Shown piece by piece: positions 26,039 to 35,380 of a stretch of 64,000 bases of DNA. Numbering within the stretch: position 1 is the first letter of the stretch; each line of letters starts with the position of its first letter. Below the pieces are notes generated by a model. The model was not told the origin of the DNA, did not search any database, and was given only the letters and a program-made list of their open reading frames with translations. Both the position numbers and the translations under genes were made by a program. Source of the DNA: Epilithonimonas xixisoli (GTDB lineage: Bacteria; Bacteroidota; Bacteroidia; Flavobacteriales; Weeksellaceae); the NCBI RefSeq assembly GCF_004365655.1, contig NZ_SOEO01000003.1:1-64000 (forward strand), in the 5' to 3' direction.

Positions 26039-26286
26039 TATTCGGCAGAATATTTTTGATGCAGATTTTTTTTGAAATCTTCACGATTAAAATCTAATGA
26101 AAATCCTGATTTTTCTCCTTTTTCAAGTTCTTTAATTAATTCAGATTTCTTAATTTCTTCGTATTCAAACGTTCGTAAAGCAGCTCTCACAACTTCACTT
26201 GCAGAGGAATATTTCCCTGTTTTTATTTGTGAATTGATAAAATTGTCGAAATAATCGCCCAATAAAATCGAAGTATTTTTAGCCAT
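26038..26286 (-). CDS. ParD-type antitoxin
   Basis: The product has 82 residues. It starts with a ribbon-helix-helix (SILLGDYFDNFINSQIKTGKYSSASEVVRAALRTFEYEE), typical of ParD, which binds the operator as a dimer. The C-terminal half is charged and probably wraps the toxin. It precedes the toxin gene with a one-base overlap. Autoregulation is expected from family knowledge; no operator was identified with confidence. Confidence 0.88.
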   Translation of the reverse strand: MAKNTSILLGDYFDNFINSQIKTGKYSSASEVVRAALRTFEYEEIKKSELIKELEKGEKSGFSLDFNREDFKKNLHQKYSAE

Positions 26287-26456
26287 AATTTTACAGTTTA
26301 ATTTCTAAAATCAAATATACCAAGTTTTGGTATTTTATACAAATTTGTTTTTACTGTTCATCTTTTCAACATCTTCGTCGGCAAAAAGAGTGTTTCTATC
26401 GGTAAAGTTTTCAAAGCGTAGCAACGTACGATAATTTTGACAAAAAATTAAAATAT

Positions 26457-27189
26457 ATGTCACTATTTACACCACTTATTTGGATTCTCATTGTCGTTCC
26501 ATTCATTGTTTTAGCCGTTTTCAGGTCAGAAAAGGTCAATCTAAAATATTTAGGATTGTTCGTTCTCTATTTTCTAACAGATTCTTACATCCAGCATTTG
26601 TCGAAACTTTATTTTGATTTGGAGTGGATTGAAATTCGCTTGGATTGGTAAAATTTTGAGTTTATGTTTTGCTTTGATTGTTATTTTTTCTGTTTCAAAA
26701 AAAGATAGGGAAGAAATTGGCTTTACAACAAAAACAAATTCAAAAAGTCAGTTAAAATCTGGAATTTTAATTTTTCTGGGGTTTTTGACTTTCGATTTTA
26801 TCTTCAAACTAATTTTGTTTCCGAAAGGCGGTGACTTCGATTTAGAAACTTTTGCTTTTCAAATGACAATGCCTGGTTTGACGGAAGAATTGGTTTTCAG
26901 AGGGATTTTATTTTGGCTCTTGGACAAGGCTTTCGCACCGAAATGGAATTTTAAAGGCATCAAATTCGGTTGGGGATTTGTCATTATCACGATACTTTTT
27001 GCGGAAGCTCACGGCGTGATGCTTACGGAAAATTATGAATTCAAGTTTGACATCATCACCATTCTTTATTTAACAATCATTTCTTCCCTCAGTGTCGGGA
27101 TTTTGCGTAAACTTTCAGGGAATCTTATTTTTCCAATTCTCGGACATAATATGATTAATACGATAAACGCCATCATAAGAATTTTGTAG
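26457..27189 (+). pseudogene. CPBP-family protease gene with frameshift
   Basis: Two overlapping frames together encode one CPBP intramembrane metalloprotease. The first (26457-26651) gives the N-terminal membrane segments and ends WIEIRLDW at a stop. The second (open across 26614-27189) continues WIGKILSLCFALIVIF and carries the family motifs EELVFRGILFW and the later HGVM and GHNMIN segments. The joined protein would be about 240 residues. The change of frame falls near 26640-26650 in GATTGGTAAAATTT. It may be a true inactivating mutation, a sequencing error, or less likely a recoding site. A terminator follows. Confidence 0.72.
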
Positions 27190-27201
27190 AAACCACCAAT
27201 C

Positions 27202-27237
27202 AAACAGCTTCAAAAAACTATCTTTGGAGCTGTTTTT
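27202..27237 (+). terminator. Terminator after CPBP gene
   Basis: AACAGCTTC pairs with GGAGCTGTT around a loop that contains TATCTTTG, followed by TTT. The loop sequence matches the -7 promoter consensus (27219-27226), so this spot may also hold the promoter of the two-component genes starting at 27250. Confidence 0.65.
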
Positions 27238-27249
27238 CAATTAAAAATT

Positions 27250-28413
27250 ATGCAAAAAATATCGTCAAATTATTTTACCCAACGCATTGGTGAATTTGAT
27301 TTTGAAAAATTTTACACCCAACAAAAAAGAGTGATGTTCCATTCTTTAATGTGGCTGAGTTTTGCTTTTTTATTATTTTTAAGTTACAGATTAGCGTATC
27401 AACTCACGTATTTCAATAGTTTCATCCTGACACTGCGGATGTGCGTTGTCAATATGATTGTTTTCTATATTTTCTTCTATCTGCTTCTGCCAAAAGTTTT
27501 AAAATTATCATTCGGATTAGCAATATTTTATTTAATAATTAGTTTGCCTGTTCTTATAATTTTTTGGTTGCTATCAACTTATTTCTTTTCTATTACTTAT
27601 CACTATTTAGGATTTGAAATTTTAGAAGGAGAATTGAAAGGTGCGATTACGGCAAGTGCAAACCAAACTTTTTGGGAAGCAATTTCTTTCAGTAGAATAA
27701 TTTCTCAAGCGATTATCTTCATTTCGCTTTTATCACCGTTCTTTTTTGTTAAAATTTTGTTTGAAATTTCTAAACTTTACAGCCGAACCATTAAGATTCA
27801 AAATCAAAAAAATCTGCTCGAAATCCAAAACATCAATATTGAAAAAGATTTTTTGAAATCCCAGCTTAATCCTCATTTTCTATTTAATACTTTGAATAAT
27901 TTATACAGTTTAAGCCTTAAAAAAGACAACACGGTTCCCGAAGTGATTCTCAATCTTTCCGACACGATGAGTTATACTTTGTACGAATCGAACAGCGAAA
28001 AACTAGAATTATGGAAAGAAATAGCATTTGTCAAAAACTATTTCGAGCTCGAAAAAATGCGTTATTCTGTAGATAAAAAAATTCATTGTGAATTTCCTGC
28101 TGAAACAGATTGTAAAGGTTTAAAAATTGCGCCACTATTGACCTTCACGTTCATAGAAAATGCTTTTAAGTATGGTTTAAAATCAAAAGAGTCAGCTTTT
28201 TTGAATCTTAAAATAAAAATTGAAAGCGGGAATTTTATTTTTTTAATAGAGAATGATTTTGAAGCAATTAAAAACGAAAATAGTCACGGTGGAATCGGAA
28301 TTGAAAATGTGAAAAAACGACTCCAGCTCATCTATCCGAACAATTTTGATTTAGAAATTCTTAGCTCGCAGAATATTTTTAAAGTGAAGTTAACCATCAA
28401 TTTAATCAAATAA
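27250..28413 (+). CDS. LytS-type sensor histidine kinase
   Basis: The product has 387 residues with four transmembrane segments in the first 170 residues, a short coiled coil, then a His_kinase domain with LNPHFLFNTLNNLYSL. The phospho-accepting histidine is His209. The ATPase part has LLTFTFIENAFKYG (N box) and GGIGIENVKKRL (G box). It passes phosphate to the LytTR response regulator encoded next, with a one-base overlap of stop and start. The stimulus is unknown. Confidence 0.92.
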   Translation: MQKISSNYFTQRIGEFDFEKFYTQQKRVMFHSLMWLSFAFLLFLSYRLAYQLTYFNSFILTLRMCVVNMIVFYIFFYLLLPKVLKLSFGLAIFYLIISLPVLIIFWLLSTYFFSITYHYLGFEILEGELKGAITASANQTFWEAISFSRIISQAIIFISLLSPFFFVKILFEISKLYSRTIKIQNQKNLLEIQNINIEKDFLKSQLNPHFLFNTLNNLYSLSLKKDNTVPEVILNLSDTMSYTLYESNSEKLELWKEIAFVKNYFELEKMRYSVDKKIHCEFPAETDCKGLKIAPLLTFTFIENAFKYGLKSKESAFLNLKIKIESGNFIFLIENDFEAIKNENSHGGIGIENVKKRLQLIYPNNFDLEILSSQNIFKVKLTINLIK

Positions 28414-29117
28414 TGGAAAAAATAAATTGCATCATTATCGATGACGAACCACTTGGAAGAGACCTCGTAGAATCTTTTGCCAAAGAAGTTTCTTATCTCA
28501 ACATTCTCAGCATTTTTGAAAACCCTGTGACAGCTTTATCTTTTCTGGAAGAAAATCCGGTAGACCTTGTTTTCAGCGATATTGAAATGCCAAAAATTAA
28601 TGGTTTGGATTTCTTGCGGACATTAGATAATCCGCCAGTTTTTATTTTTATTACAGCTTATCGGGAGTTCGCTTTAGATGGTTTTGATACAGGCGCAACT
28701 GATTATTTGGTAAAACCGGTTCGTTTTGATAGGTTTCTAAAAGCGGTGCAAAAAGCTAAAAATCATATCGATTTAAAGAGAAATTCTACTAACTCACAAA
28801 ATGAAAATGACAAAATTTTTATAAAATCTGAAGGGAAAATTATCAAAATCTTGTTGTCAGAGATTTTATACATCGAAGCTCAAGGCGATTATTTGAATGT
28901 GATGACGACATCGGAAATCTATTCGACTCAAATGACACTCACTTCGATGGAAGAGAGTTTGCTAAACAAAAAATTCTTTAGAGTTCAGCGTTCTTTTATC
29001 TTGAATCTCGACTTTGTGAGAAGTATCCACGGCAATATGGTGGAATTGCTGAACGGAAAATCTATTTCTGTTTCTGTGAATAAAAAAGAAGAACTTTACA
29101 GATTGTTGGGAATGTGA
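28413..29117 (+). CDS. LytTR-family response regulator
   Basis: The product has 234 residues. The receiver domain (1-115) has the phosphorylated Asp56 in LVFSDIEMP and Lys101 in YLVKP. The LytTR DNA-binding domain (about 135-232) includes EILYIEAQGDYLNVMT, FFRVQRSFILNLDFV and SVSVNKKEELYRLL. It forms a pair with the upstream kinase. Target genes are unknown; the family often controls cell-surface or envelope functions. Confidence 0.94.
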   Translation: MEKINCIIIDDEPLGRDLVESFAKEVSYLNILSIFENPVTALSFLEENPVDLVFSDIEMPKINGLDFLRTLDNPPVFIFITAYREFALDGFDTGATDYLVKPVRFDRFLKAVQKAKNHIDLKRNSTNSQNENDKIFIKSEGKIIKILLSEILYIEAQGDYLNVMTTSEIYSTQMTLTSMEESLLNKKFFRVQRSFILNLDFVRSIHGNMVELLNGKSISVSVNKKEELYRLLGM

Positions 29118-29130
29118 TTTCTTAAAATAA

Positions 29131-29158
29131 AAAAAGCGAGAAATAATTCTCGCTTCTA
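29131..29158. terminator. Bidirectional terminator, LytTR / aspS
   Basis: AAGCGAGAA pairs with TTCTCGCTT around ATAA, with A run upstream and T-rich sequence downstream. It serves the response regulator gene (plus) and aspS (minus). Confidence 0.8.
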
Positions 29159-29160
29159 AT

Positions 29161-30915
29161 TTATGATTTTAAATCCAATTTAAGTTCCAGTTCATTGAGC
29201 TGTTCATCAGCAATCGAAGCCGGCGCATCAATCATCACATCTCGCCCAGAATTGTTTTTCGGGAAGGCGATGTAATCTCTGATTACTTCGTTTCCATCCA
29301 AAATGGCAACCAATCTGTCAAATCCGAAAGCCAAACCTCCGTGAGGCGGAGCGCCATATTTGAAGGCGTTCATTAAGAATCCGAACTGTGCTTCTGCTTC
29401 TTCTTTCGAGAATCCTAAAAGGTCAAACATTCTTGACTGCAAATCTTTATCAAAAATTCTGATAGAACCGCCACCAATTTCGTTTCCGTTCAAAACCAAA
29501 TCGTAAGCGTTGGCTCTTGCTTTACCAGGGTCAGTTTCCAAAAGGTGGAAATCTTCGGTCTTCGGAGACGTGAAAGGGTGGTGCATTGCGTGGTAACGTC
29601 CGCTTTCTTCGTCAAATTCCAGCAACGGGAAATCTACCACCCAAAGCGGTGCGAATTCGTTTCCTTTTCTCAAGCCAAGACGGTTTCCGAGTTCCATTCT
29701 CAAAGCGGAAAGTTGCGTTCTCACTTTGTCTGCATTTCCGGACATTACGAAAATCAAGTCACCAGCTTTTGCGCCGAATTCTTCAGTGATTTTCTTTAAG
29801 TCTTCTTCAGAATAGAATTTATTGACAGACGAAGTTATAACGCCATCATTCTGGAATTTAATCCAAACCAAGCCTGTTGCGCCGATTTGAGGGCGTTTTA
29901 CCCAATCTACCAATTCGTCGATTTGTTTTCTGGTGTAATCTGCAATGCCTTCAACATTAATTCCGACAACCAATTCTGCATCATCGAATATTTTAAAATC
30001 TTTTCCTTTTGTTAAGTCATTCAGTTCGTGAAATTCCATTCCGAAACGAATGTCCGGTTTGTCGTTTCCGTATTTTTGCATCGCATCGGCGAAGGTCATT
30101 CTTGGGAAATCTCCGAATTCATTTCCTGTGATGTCTTTCAAAAGAACTTTTGTCATTCCTTCGAAAACATTCATAATGTCTTCTTGTTCTACAAACGCCA
30201 TTTCGCAATCGATTTGCGTAAATTCCGGCTGTCTGTCGGCTCTCAAATCCTCATCACGGAAACATTTAACGATTTGGAAATATCTGTCCATTCCACCCAC
30301 CATCAACAATTGTTTGAAAGTTTGAGGCGATTGTGGCAAAGCATAAAACTGTCCTGGATTCATTCTGCTCGGAACCACGAAATCTCTCGCACCTTCCGGA
30401 GTTGATTTGATTAAAACAGGCGTTTCAACCTCGATGAAACCTTCTTCGGAAAGATAATTTCTGACTTTCTGCGCCATTTTGTGACGGAAAATCAATTTGT
30501 CTTTCACAGGATTTCTTCTGATGTCCAAATATCTGTATTTCATTCTCAATTCCTCGCCGCCGTCGGTTTCGTCTTCGATAGTGAATGGTGGAAGTTGAGA
30601 TTCATTTAGGATGATTAGGTTTTCAATTAAGATTTCTACGTCGCCTGTTGCAATCTTTGGGTTTTTGGAAGTTCTTTCGATAACAGTTCCTTCAACTTTG
30701 ATGACAAACTCACGGCCTAATTTCTTAGCGCTTTCCAAAATTTCTTTGGAAGTTCTGTCCTCGTCCAAAACCAATTGTGTGATGCCGTAACGGTCTCGCA
30801 AATCGATCCAAATCATAAAACCTTTGTCGCGGATGGTTTGCACCCAGCCGGAAAGTGTTACTTTTTCATTCAGATTTTTCAGCGTCAGTTCGCCGTTTGT
30901 GTGTGTACGGAACAT
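29161..30915 (-). CDS. aspS: Aspartyl-tRNA synthetase
   Basis: The product has 584 residues, the usual bacterial length. An N-terminal OB-fold anticodon-binding domain (about 1-105, starting [32 protein letters not shown]) precedes the class II catalytic core. Motif 2 is [20 protein letters not shown], and motif 3 is [17 protein letters not shown] insertion domain lies near 280-410. It charges tRNA-Asp. An exact -7 element lies about 93 bases upstream on the minus strand. Confidence 0.97.
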   Translation of the reverse strand: MFRTHTNGELTLKNLNEKVTLSGWVQTIRDKGFMIWIDLRDRYGITQLVLDEDRTSKEILESAKKLGREFVIKVEGTVIERTSKNPKIATGDVEILIENLIILNESQLPPFTIEDETDGGEELRMKYRYLDIRRNPVKDKLIFRHKMAQKVRNYLSEEGFIEVETPVLIKSTPEGARDFVVPSRMNPGQFYALPQSPQTFKQLLMVGGMDRYFQIVKCFRDEDLRADRQPEFTQIDCEMAFVEQEDIMNVFEGMTKVLLKDITGNEFGDFPRMTFADAMQKYGNDKPDIRFGMEFHELNDLTKGKDFKIFDDAELVVGINVEGIADYTRKQIDELVDWVKRPQIGATGLVWIKFQNDGVITSSVNKFYSEEDLKKITEEFGAKAGDLIFVMSGNADKVRTQLSALRMELGNRLGLRKGNEFAPLWVVDFPLLEFDEESGRYHAMHHPFTSPKTEDFHLLETDPGKARANAYDLVLNGNEIGGGSIRIFDKDLQSRMFDLLGFSKEEAEAQFGFLMNAFKYGAPPHGGLAFGFDRLVAILDGNEVIRDYIAFPKNNSGRDVMIDAPASIADEQLNELELKLDLKS

Positions 30916-30940
30916 AAAAATTTAGTTTAAAGTTTAGAGA

Positions 30941-30997
30941 TTCAAGGTTTAAGGTTCAACGATATCAACTTTGAATTGTTGAACTTAGAACTTTGAA
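30941..30997. repeat. Inverted repeat upstream of aspS
   Basis: TTCAAGGTTTAAGGTTCAAC (30941-30960) and GTTGAACTTAGAACTTTGAA (30978-30997) are inverted with four mismatches. It would form a stem in the aspS leader RNA, 26 bases before the start codon. It may be a dispersed AT-rich repeat rather than a regulatory structure. Confidence 0.55.
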
Positions 30998-31007
30998 TTT
31001 TCGAGTG

Positions 31008-31015
31008 CAAAGATA
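31008..31015 (-). promoter_or_regulatory. -7 element upstream of aspS
   Basis: TATCTTTG on the minus strand fits TAnnTTTG exactly and would place transcription start near 31000, giving an 85-base leader containing the inverted repeat. No -33 TTG is seen. Confidence 0.5.
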
Positions 31016-31079
31016 ATGTTTTGATGGGAATTAATTTGATTGATATGGAAAGCTTTTTTTGATTGAGAAATCTTCAATC

Positions 31080-31215
31080 CTGGCGAAGCGCGTGAGGGAT
31101 AGTAGTGGATATCCTTTTTTGGCGGATGGAATTAGCGGATGGAAAAAAGATAGTAACGGATAGCCCGGCCCGAGCGGTGGGAAAAGCTTTGGCAAGGGAC
31201 ACGCCCAAATTGTTG
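31080..31215. repeat. Dispersed intergenic repeat, copy R2 (inverted)
   Basis: Read on the minus strand it holds AATTTGGGCGTGTCCCTTGC, CCGCTCGGGCCGGGCTATCC, TACTATCTTTTTTCC, AAGGATATCC and CTATCCCTCACGCG. This is the same order as copy R1 at 19209-19345, in opposite orientation. Small insertions differ between the copies. Confidence 0.8.
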
Positions 31216-31266
31216 GTAGTTTCGGAAAGTTTTTGTAATTTAGTGGAAATCAAATACTTATTTATT

Positions 31267-31452
31267 ATGGGAAAAGGTGATAAAAAATCTACCAGAGGAA
31301 AAAGAATTAGTGGTAGCTACGGCAAGACAAGACCCAGAAAAGCTTCGAAATCTGTGACCGTTACAGAAAAAATTGAAAAACCTAAAGCGGAAGCAAAGCC
31401 AAAAGTCGCAAAACCGAAGGCTGAAAAGGTGAAAAAATCTGTAGAGGAATAA
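31267..31452 (+). CDS. 30S ribosomal protein THX
   Basis: The product has 61 residues from ATG 31267: MGKGDKKSTRGKRISGSYGKTRP, the Thx signature, then a Lys/Ala/Pro-rich tail. Thx is a small basic peptide in the 30S head. The frame is open upstream to 31105, but that part is translated repeat R2 (DSPARAVGKALARDTPK, which mirrors the artefactual extension before the TlpA-like gene), so it was excluded. A strong terminator follows. Confidence 0.9.
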   Translation: MGKGDKKSTRGKRISGSYGKTRPRKASKSVTVTEKIEKPKAEAKPKVAKPKAEKVKKSVEE

Positions 31453-31454
31453 AA

Positions 31455-31487
31455 AAAAGCCGGCTCAAATATTGAGTCGGCTTTCGT
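31455..31487. terminator. Bidirectional terminator, THX / DUF937
   Basis: AAAGCCGGCTCAA pairs with TTGAGTCGGCTTT, with A run before and T-rich sequence after. It ends the THX gene and, in reverse, the DUF937 gene. Confidence 0.85.
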
Positions 31488-31502
31488 ATTTTTAAATGGA
31501 AA

Positions 31503-32156
31503 TTATTTTCCGAAAATGCTTCCTAATAATCCACCAAGACCGCCTTGCTGAGATTGTTGCTGTTGGTTTCCACCGCCAAGAACGCTTCCTAGAATGTCGC
31601 CCAATCCACCTCCAGAAGATTGCGTTGCGCTACCAAGTACGCTTCCTAAGATGTTGCTCAAAGGATCGTTAGAAGCTTGCGCTTGTTGAGAAGAACTTCC
31701 CAAAATTCCGCCAAGTAAATCTCCTAATCCACCGCCAGAAGTGACGTTGCTGGCTTGTTTTTGTTGACCGATGTAACCCATAATTACTGGGGCAAGCATT
31801 GCCAAAACTGGTCCGATTTTGTCCATAGAAATTCCTGTGTTTTGAGACAATTGATTTTCTACGTTTGCTTTGTTTCCTCCGAAAATATGGTCGAGAATAG
31901 AGTTTCCTTCTGATTCTCTTTCAAGTGCTTGAGCTGGATTGTTTAGAATGCTTCCGTCGTGGTGTTTGTCTAGAGTTGCATTCAGTTTTTCTGCTTCGTC
32001 AGCGTTTTCTGATTTCTTTTTCAAATAACTGATTACCAATGGCGCTGCTACAACTAGCAATGCAATGATTTGATTTTTGCTGATTCCGAATTTGTTTTCG
32101 GCTTGTGTTGCAACTTGGTTGCCTGTGCTACCTGTGATTAGGTCTAATAGACTCAT
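31503..32156 (-). CDS. DUF937 domain protein
   Basis: The product has 217 residues. A helical N-terminal half (about 1-130) fits DUF937 (NQIIALLVVAAPLVISYLKKK, MDKIGPVLAMLAPVIMGYIG). A low-complexity C-terminus has repeated GGLGDLLGGILGS, GGGLGDILGSVLGGG and GGLGGLLGSIFGK blocks rich in Gly, Ser and Gln. Function is unknown. No signal peptide is seen. It stands alone and faces a membrane glycosyltransferase-like gene in the same direction. Confidence 0.85.
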   Translation of the reverse strand: MSLLDLITGSTGNQVATQAENKFGISKNQIIALLVVAAPLVISYLKKKSENADEAEKLNATLDKHHDGSILNNPAQALERESEGNSILDHIFGGNKANVENQLSQNTGISMDKIGPVLAMLAPVIMGYIGQQKQASNVTSGGGLGDLLGGILGSSSQQAQASNDPLSNILGSVLGSATQSSGGGLGDILGSVLGGGNQQQQSQQGGLGGLLGSIFGK

Positions 32157-32232
32157 AATTTATTTATGTTTTTAGTTGAAAGTCAAAGATAAAAATTATT
32201 ACAGATATTTTTCATGAATAAAATTTATTTTT

Positions 32233-33492
32233 TTAAAGTTCTCGGATTTCTTCAAGAGACTGATATCTTTTTCTCAATTTTATAAATTCCTGAGATGTTT
32301 CTTTCAGAGCTTCTACATTATCTTCTGTTTTTCCATCGTTCAATGTAAATTCTAAACAGCCAATATTATCCGTAAGCCAAGGCAACATATAATAATTCAG
32401 TCCTCCTTTATATAATTTTTTCGTGTGAAACTCTTTTCCTTGAGGAATTATTAAGGCGATATAAAAACTAAAAACATAAAATAGAGGTATCATTATGGGT
32501 AACAACTGGAATTTTTTCAGAGCCAATTTTTCACTTAATTTTTTGATTCCAGACGCTATAAAAATTGTGAAAATCAGATAGAATGGAATGAAGTAAACAT
32601 AATTGTCAGAAACCGCATAGATTGTTGCAAAACCCAATGTAAACAATGCAGCAACAAATAGGAAAAGAAACTCCTTTTTGAAATTTTTATATAAATAAAA
32701 AATGCCACTGAAACAGAATACAATAAAGATATTGAAATTGTAAATCAAAAAGGCTATTGCTTTTACCACATTCTTTACAAGGTCAAGAAAAGTTTGGTCA
32801 AAAGTGTTTTGAACCCACGGTCCTTTTTTGGAAGTAAAGACGTATTTAAATTCGATACCATTAAGCTGATTTACAACGAACATCACACCGAAAATTGAAA
32901 TAAAGAAAATGAATGAAGTTAAAACTTTTTGTCTTTCAGATTTTGAATAATAAAGCAGTAGAAAGTAAGCTGGAATGAGCATAATATTCTGAATGTGAAC
33001 CCACAAACTTAATCCCAGAACAATGCCAGCGGTCACAATGTATTTTTTTGACTGATGCTTCAATGCTTTGACAGCAAAGAGTAAAAAAAGAACAACCCAA
33101 AAAGCATTTAATGTATAAACTTCTACAGTCTCGGCACTTCGCCAAAAAGAAAAACTAAAACCAAAGACAATCGTAGAGGCAATTGCAATCCAATTTTCTT
33201 CCAAAAACTCTTTGATTAAAACATAGACCAATCCAACCGTAAGAGCAGCTGGGACAATAGAAAGCATTCGCATTACAAAAATGCTGTCCATGTTTAGAAC
33301 AGAGGTAAAAAATATACCTGTATTGATGTAAAGAAAATGGACAAGCGGTGTAAAATTCGTAATAAACTCACGTTTTTCAGCATCTACCACAAAACCAATA
33401 CAGTCACCAAAGGATATTTTGGAAAAACTTCCAGCGTAATAAATCAGAAAAAAAACTGCAGAAATTAAAAAAGTTATAGTTTTTTTGGACAT
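32233..33492 (-). CDS. DUF2723-like multispanning membrane protein
   Basis: The product has 419 residues from the ATG at 33492, with about 10 hydrophobic segments. The first loop (SFGDCIGFVVDAEKREFITNFTPLVHFLYI) has the layout of DUF2723 / protein O-mannosyltransferase relatives, which use lipid-linked sugars at the periplasmic face. A soluble C-terminus of about 60 residues follows. Substrate is unknown. The frame extends 16 codons upstream into the DUF2480 gene; the chosen start lies 7 bases after that gene's stop, which fits a two-gene operon. Confidence 0.72.
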   Translation of the reverse strand: MSKKTITFLISAVFFLIYYAGSFSKISFGDCIGFVVDAEKREFITNFTPLVHFLYINTGIFFTSVLNMDSIFVMRMLSIVPAALTVGLVYVLIKEFLEENWIAIASTIVFGFSFSFWRSAETVEVYTLNAFWVVLFLLFAVKALKHQSKKYIVTAGIVLGLSLWVHIQNIMLIPAYFLLLYYSKSERQKVLTSFIFFISIFGVMFVVNQLNGIEFKYVFTSKKGPWVQNTFDQTFLDLVKNVVKAIAFLIYNFNIFIVFCFSGIFYLYKNFKKEFLFLFVAALFTLGFATIYAVSDNYVYFIPFYLIFTIFIASGIKKLSEKLALKKFQLLPIMIPLFYVFSFYIALIIPQGKEFHTKKLYKGGLNYYMLPWLTDNIGCLEFTLNDGKTEDNVEALKETSQEFIKLRKRYQSLEEIREL

Positions 33493-33499
33493 ATATTTT

Positions 33500-34009
33500 C
33501 TAATTTTTGAAAATCGGAACATTGCTGCATGCTTCCCCAAACATCAAGGATTTTACCAGCGGTTTCAGTTGTTCCACCAATTCCACGTAAGCATTGTTCG
33601 GAATCGATTCGTCGCTACAACCCTTTACCAGAACACGTTTGTCTCTTAGTTCCGAGAAATCATAAGTTTGAATCGCGTTGTGCATCAGCAAAACTTCCAA
33701 ATCCTCACGGTTTCCAAAAATCACTTTTTTCGCAGCATCCGTAATTTTGGAAGTGATCAGGAAATAGGCCCAAAGCGGAATGATCACATCTTCCGAACAG
33801 TAGATGTAAACATAAGCGTCATTGTAAAGTTCAGCATCAATATTGGCAATCTTTTCACGGAAGTCTTTCTCTTTCAAAATCATTCCTTCCCAGAGAAAAT
33901 CCTTAATGTCAATCCCCATTCTTTTGCCTTTTGGATACAAGTCGGTAATATCAAAATTTACCAATCCGCTATTTGCAACCTTATTTTTAATTTCAAATTC
34001 TTCTGACAT
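33500..34009 (-). CDS. DUF2480 family protein
   Basis: The product has 169 residues from the ATG at 34009 (MSEEFEIKNKVANSGLVNFDITDLYPKG), matching the start of this Bacteroidetes family. It includes KDFLWEGMILKEKDFRE, DVIIPLWAYFLI and a C-terminal VKGCSDESIPNNAYVELVEQLKP segment. Function is not known; it is probably cytoplasmic. The frame is open upstream to 34072 but the extension lies in repeat-like sequence. The membrane-protein gene follows after 7 bases. Confidence 0.85.
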   Translation of the reverse strand: MSEEFEIKNKVANSGLVNFDITDLYPKGKRMGIDIKDFLWEGMILKEKDFREKIANIDAELYNDAYVYIYCSEDVIIPLWAYFLITSKITDAAKKVIFGNREDLEVLLMHNAIQTYDFSELRDKRVLVKGCSDESIPNNAYVELVEQLKPLVKSLMFGEACSNVPIFKN

Positions 34010-34035
34010 TTTTTTAAATTTAATAATTTTTAGGA

Positions 34036-34135
34036 GCTGTTTCCCGCTATCCGCTATATCTTTTTTTGCCAAAGCTTTTCCCGAAGCAAAAAAAGGATGT
34101 CGCTACTATCGGGGCTATGGGTTTTGTCATCCAAT
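34036..34135. repeat. REP-like element, variant R3
   Basis: Elements CCGCTATCCGCTATATCTTTTTTTGCC and GCAAAAAAAGGATGTCGCTACTATCGGGG form an imperfect palindrome. They share blocks (GCTATCCG, CTACTATC, AAAAAGGAT) with R1 and R2. It lies between the divergent DUF2480 and lpxB genes. Confidence 0.55.
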
Positions 34136-34273
34136 CAAATTTTGTCAACAATTCCACTTTCCTAATCCTAATAAACCAAAATGATTTATTTTTGTTCAAA
34201 GTTAAGAATTTCACAGAAAAAACTTAATTTTAAAAATCTATCATCCAATCTCTATTAATCTAAAATCTAACCC

Positions 34274-35380
34274 TTGAAATATTACATTATTGCAGGCGAA
34301 GCTTCCGGCGATTTGCACGCTTCCAACCTAATGAAGTCCATCAAACTAAAAGACCCAAATGCAGACTTCCGTTTTTGGGGTGGCGATTTGATGCAAAAGC
34401 AAGGTGGAACTATGGTCAAACATTACCGAGACCTTGCGTTTATGGGTTTTCTGGAAGTGGTTCAAAATCTGGGGACTATTCTTAACAATATCAAAATTTG
34501 CAAAAAAGACATCAAGGAATATCAACCCGATATGTTGATTTTGGTAGATTATCCGGGATTCAATTTGCGGATTGCGAAGTTTGCTAAAGAATTGGGAATC
34601 AAAGTGGTTTATTATATTTCTCCACAACTTTGGGCTTGGAAAGAAGGACGTGTAGAAACCATCAAGAAATACGTGGACGAAATGCTTGTCATTCTCCCAT
34701 TCGAGAAAGATTTTTACAAGAAACACGACATCGATGCACACTTCGTTGGTCATCCTTTGCTTGATGCAATAGAAGGTTTGCAACCGGTTGATATTCAAAA
34801 ATTTAAGTCAGGTAATAATCTGAATGAAAAGGAAATTATCGCCCTTTTGCCAGGTTCACGAAAACAAGAAGTCACAAAAATGCTGGAATTGATGTTGTCT
34901 GTAAGAAGTCATTTCACTGATTATCAATTCGTAATAGCTGGCGCGCCAAGCTTGGAGAAGGATTTTTACGAGCAGTTTGTAGATGATGATGTTCATTTCG
35001 TTTCCAACAAAACTTACGATTTGTTGAGATGTTCCAAAGGTGCTTTGGTAACCTCTGGAACTGCCACTTTGGAAACCGCCTTGCTCAATATTCCGGAAGT
35101 CGTTTGCTACCGAGGAAGCAGAATTTCCTACGAAATTGGAAAACGATTGATTAAAAATATCAAATATATTTCGCTCGTCAACTTAATTATGGACAAAGAA
35201 GTCGTAACAGAATTGATTCAAAATGAGTTGAATACTAAAAATCTAGTTGAAGAACTTAATAAAATTCTCAACACAGAAAAACGTGAACAAGTTCTCAATG
35301 ATTACGAAATTCTACGCTCAAAATTGGGAGGAAGTGGCGCGAGCAATAACGCTTCCGAAATCATTGTAAACCTTAAATAA
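34274..35380 (+). CDS. lpxB: Lipid-A-disaccharide synthase
   Basis: The product has 368 residues, normal for LpxB. It starts KYYIIAGEASGDLHASNLMKSIK. Other family segments are FRFWGGDLMQKQGG, VDYPGFNLRIAKF, YYISPQLWAWKEGRV, GHPLLDAI, LLPGSRKQEV and VTSGTATLETALL. It joins UDP-diacylglucosamine and lipid X to form the lipid A disaccharide at the inner face of the membrane. The start codon is TTG at 34274; no ATG lies in frame before the conserved start. Its stop overlaps the next start by one base. Confidence 0.96.
   Translation: MKYYIIAGEASGDLHASNLMKSIKLKDPNADFRFWGGDLMQKQGGTMVKHYRDLAFMGFLEVVQNLGTILNNIKICKKDIKEYQPDMLILVDYPGFNLRIAKFAKELGIKVVYYISPQLWAWKEGRVETIKKYVDEMLVILPFEKDFYKKHDIDAHFVGHPLLDAIEGLQPVDIQKFKSGNNLNEKEIIALLPGSRKQEVTKMLELMLSVRSHFTDYQFVIAGAPSLEKDFYEQFVDDDVHFVSNKTYDLLRCSKGALVTSGTATLETALLNIPEVVCYRGSRISYEIGKRLIKNIKYISLVNLIMDKEVVTELIQNELNTKNLVEELNKILNTEKREQVLNDYEILRSKLGGSGASNNASEIIVNLK

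Noticed and set aside
27219-27226. Firm promoter for the LytS/LytTR genes
   Set aside because: TATCTTTG matches the -7 consensus but lies in the loop of a terminator hairpin and lacks a -33 TTG, so it was mentioned only within the terminator entry.
31105-31266. N-terminal extension of ribosomal protein THX
   Set aside because: The same repeat in the other orientation supplies this open frame; the family start MGKGDKKSTRG is at 31267.
33493-33540. Longer start for the DUF2723-like membrane protein
   Set aside because: The extension overlaps the end of the DUF2480 gene, while the ATG at 33492 lies 7 bases after that gene and opens directly into the first membrane segment.
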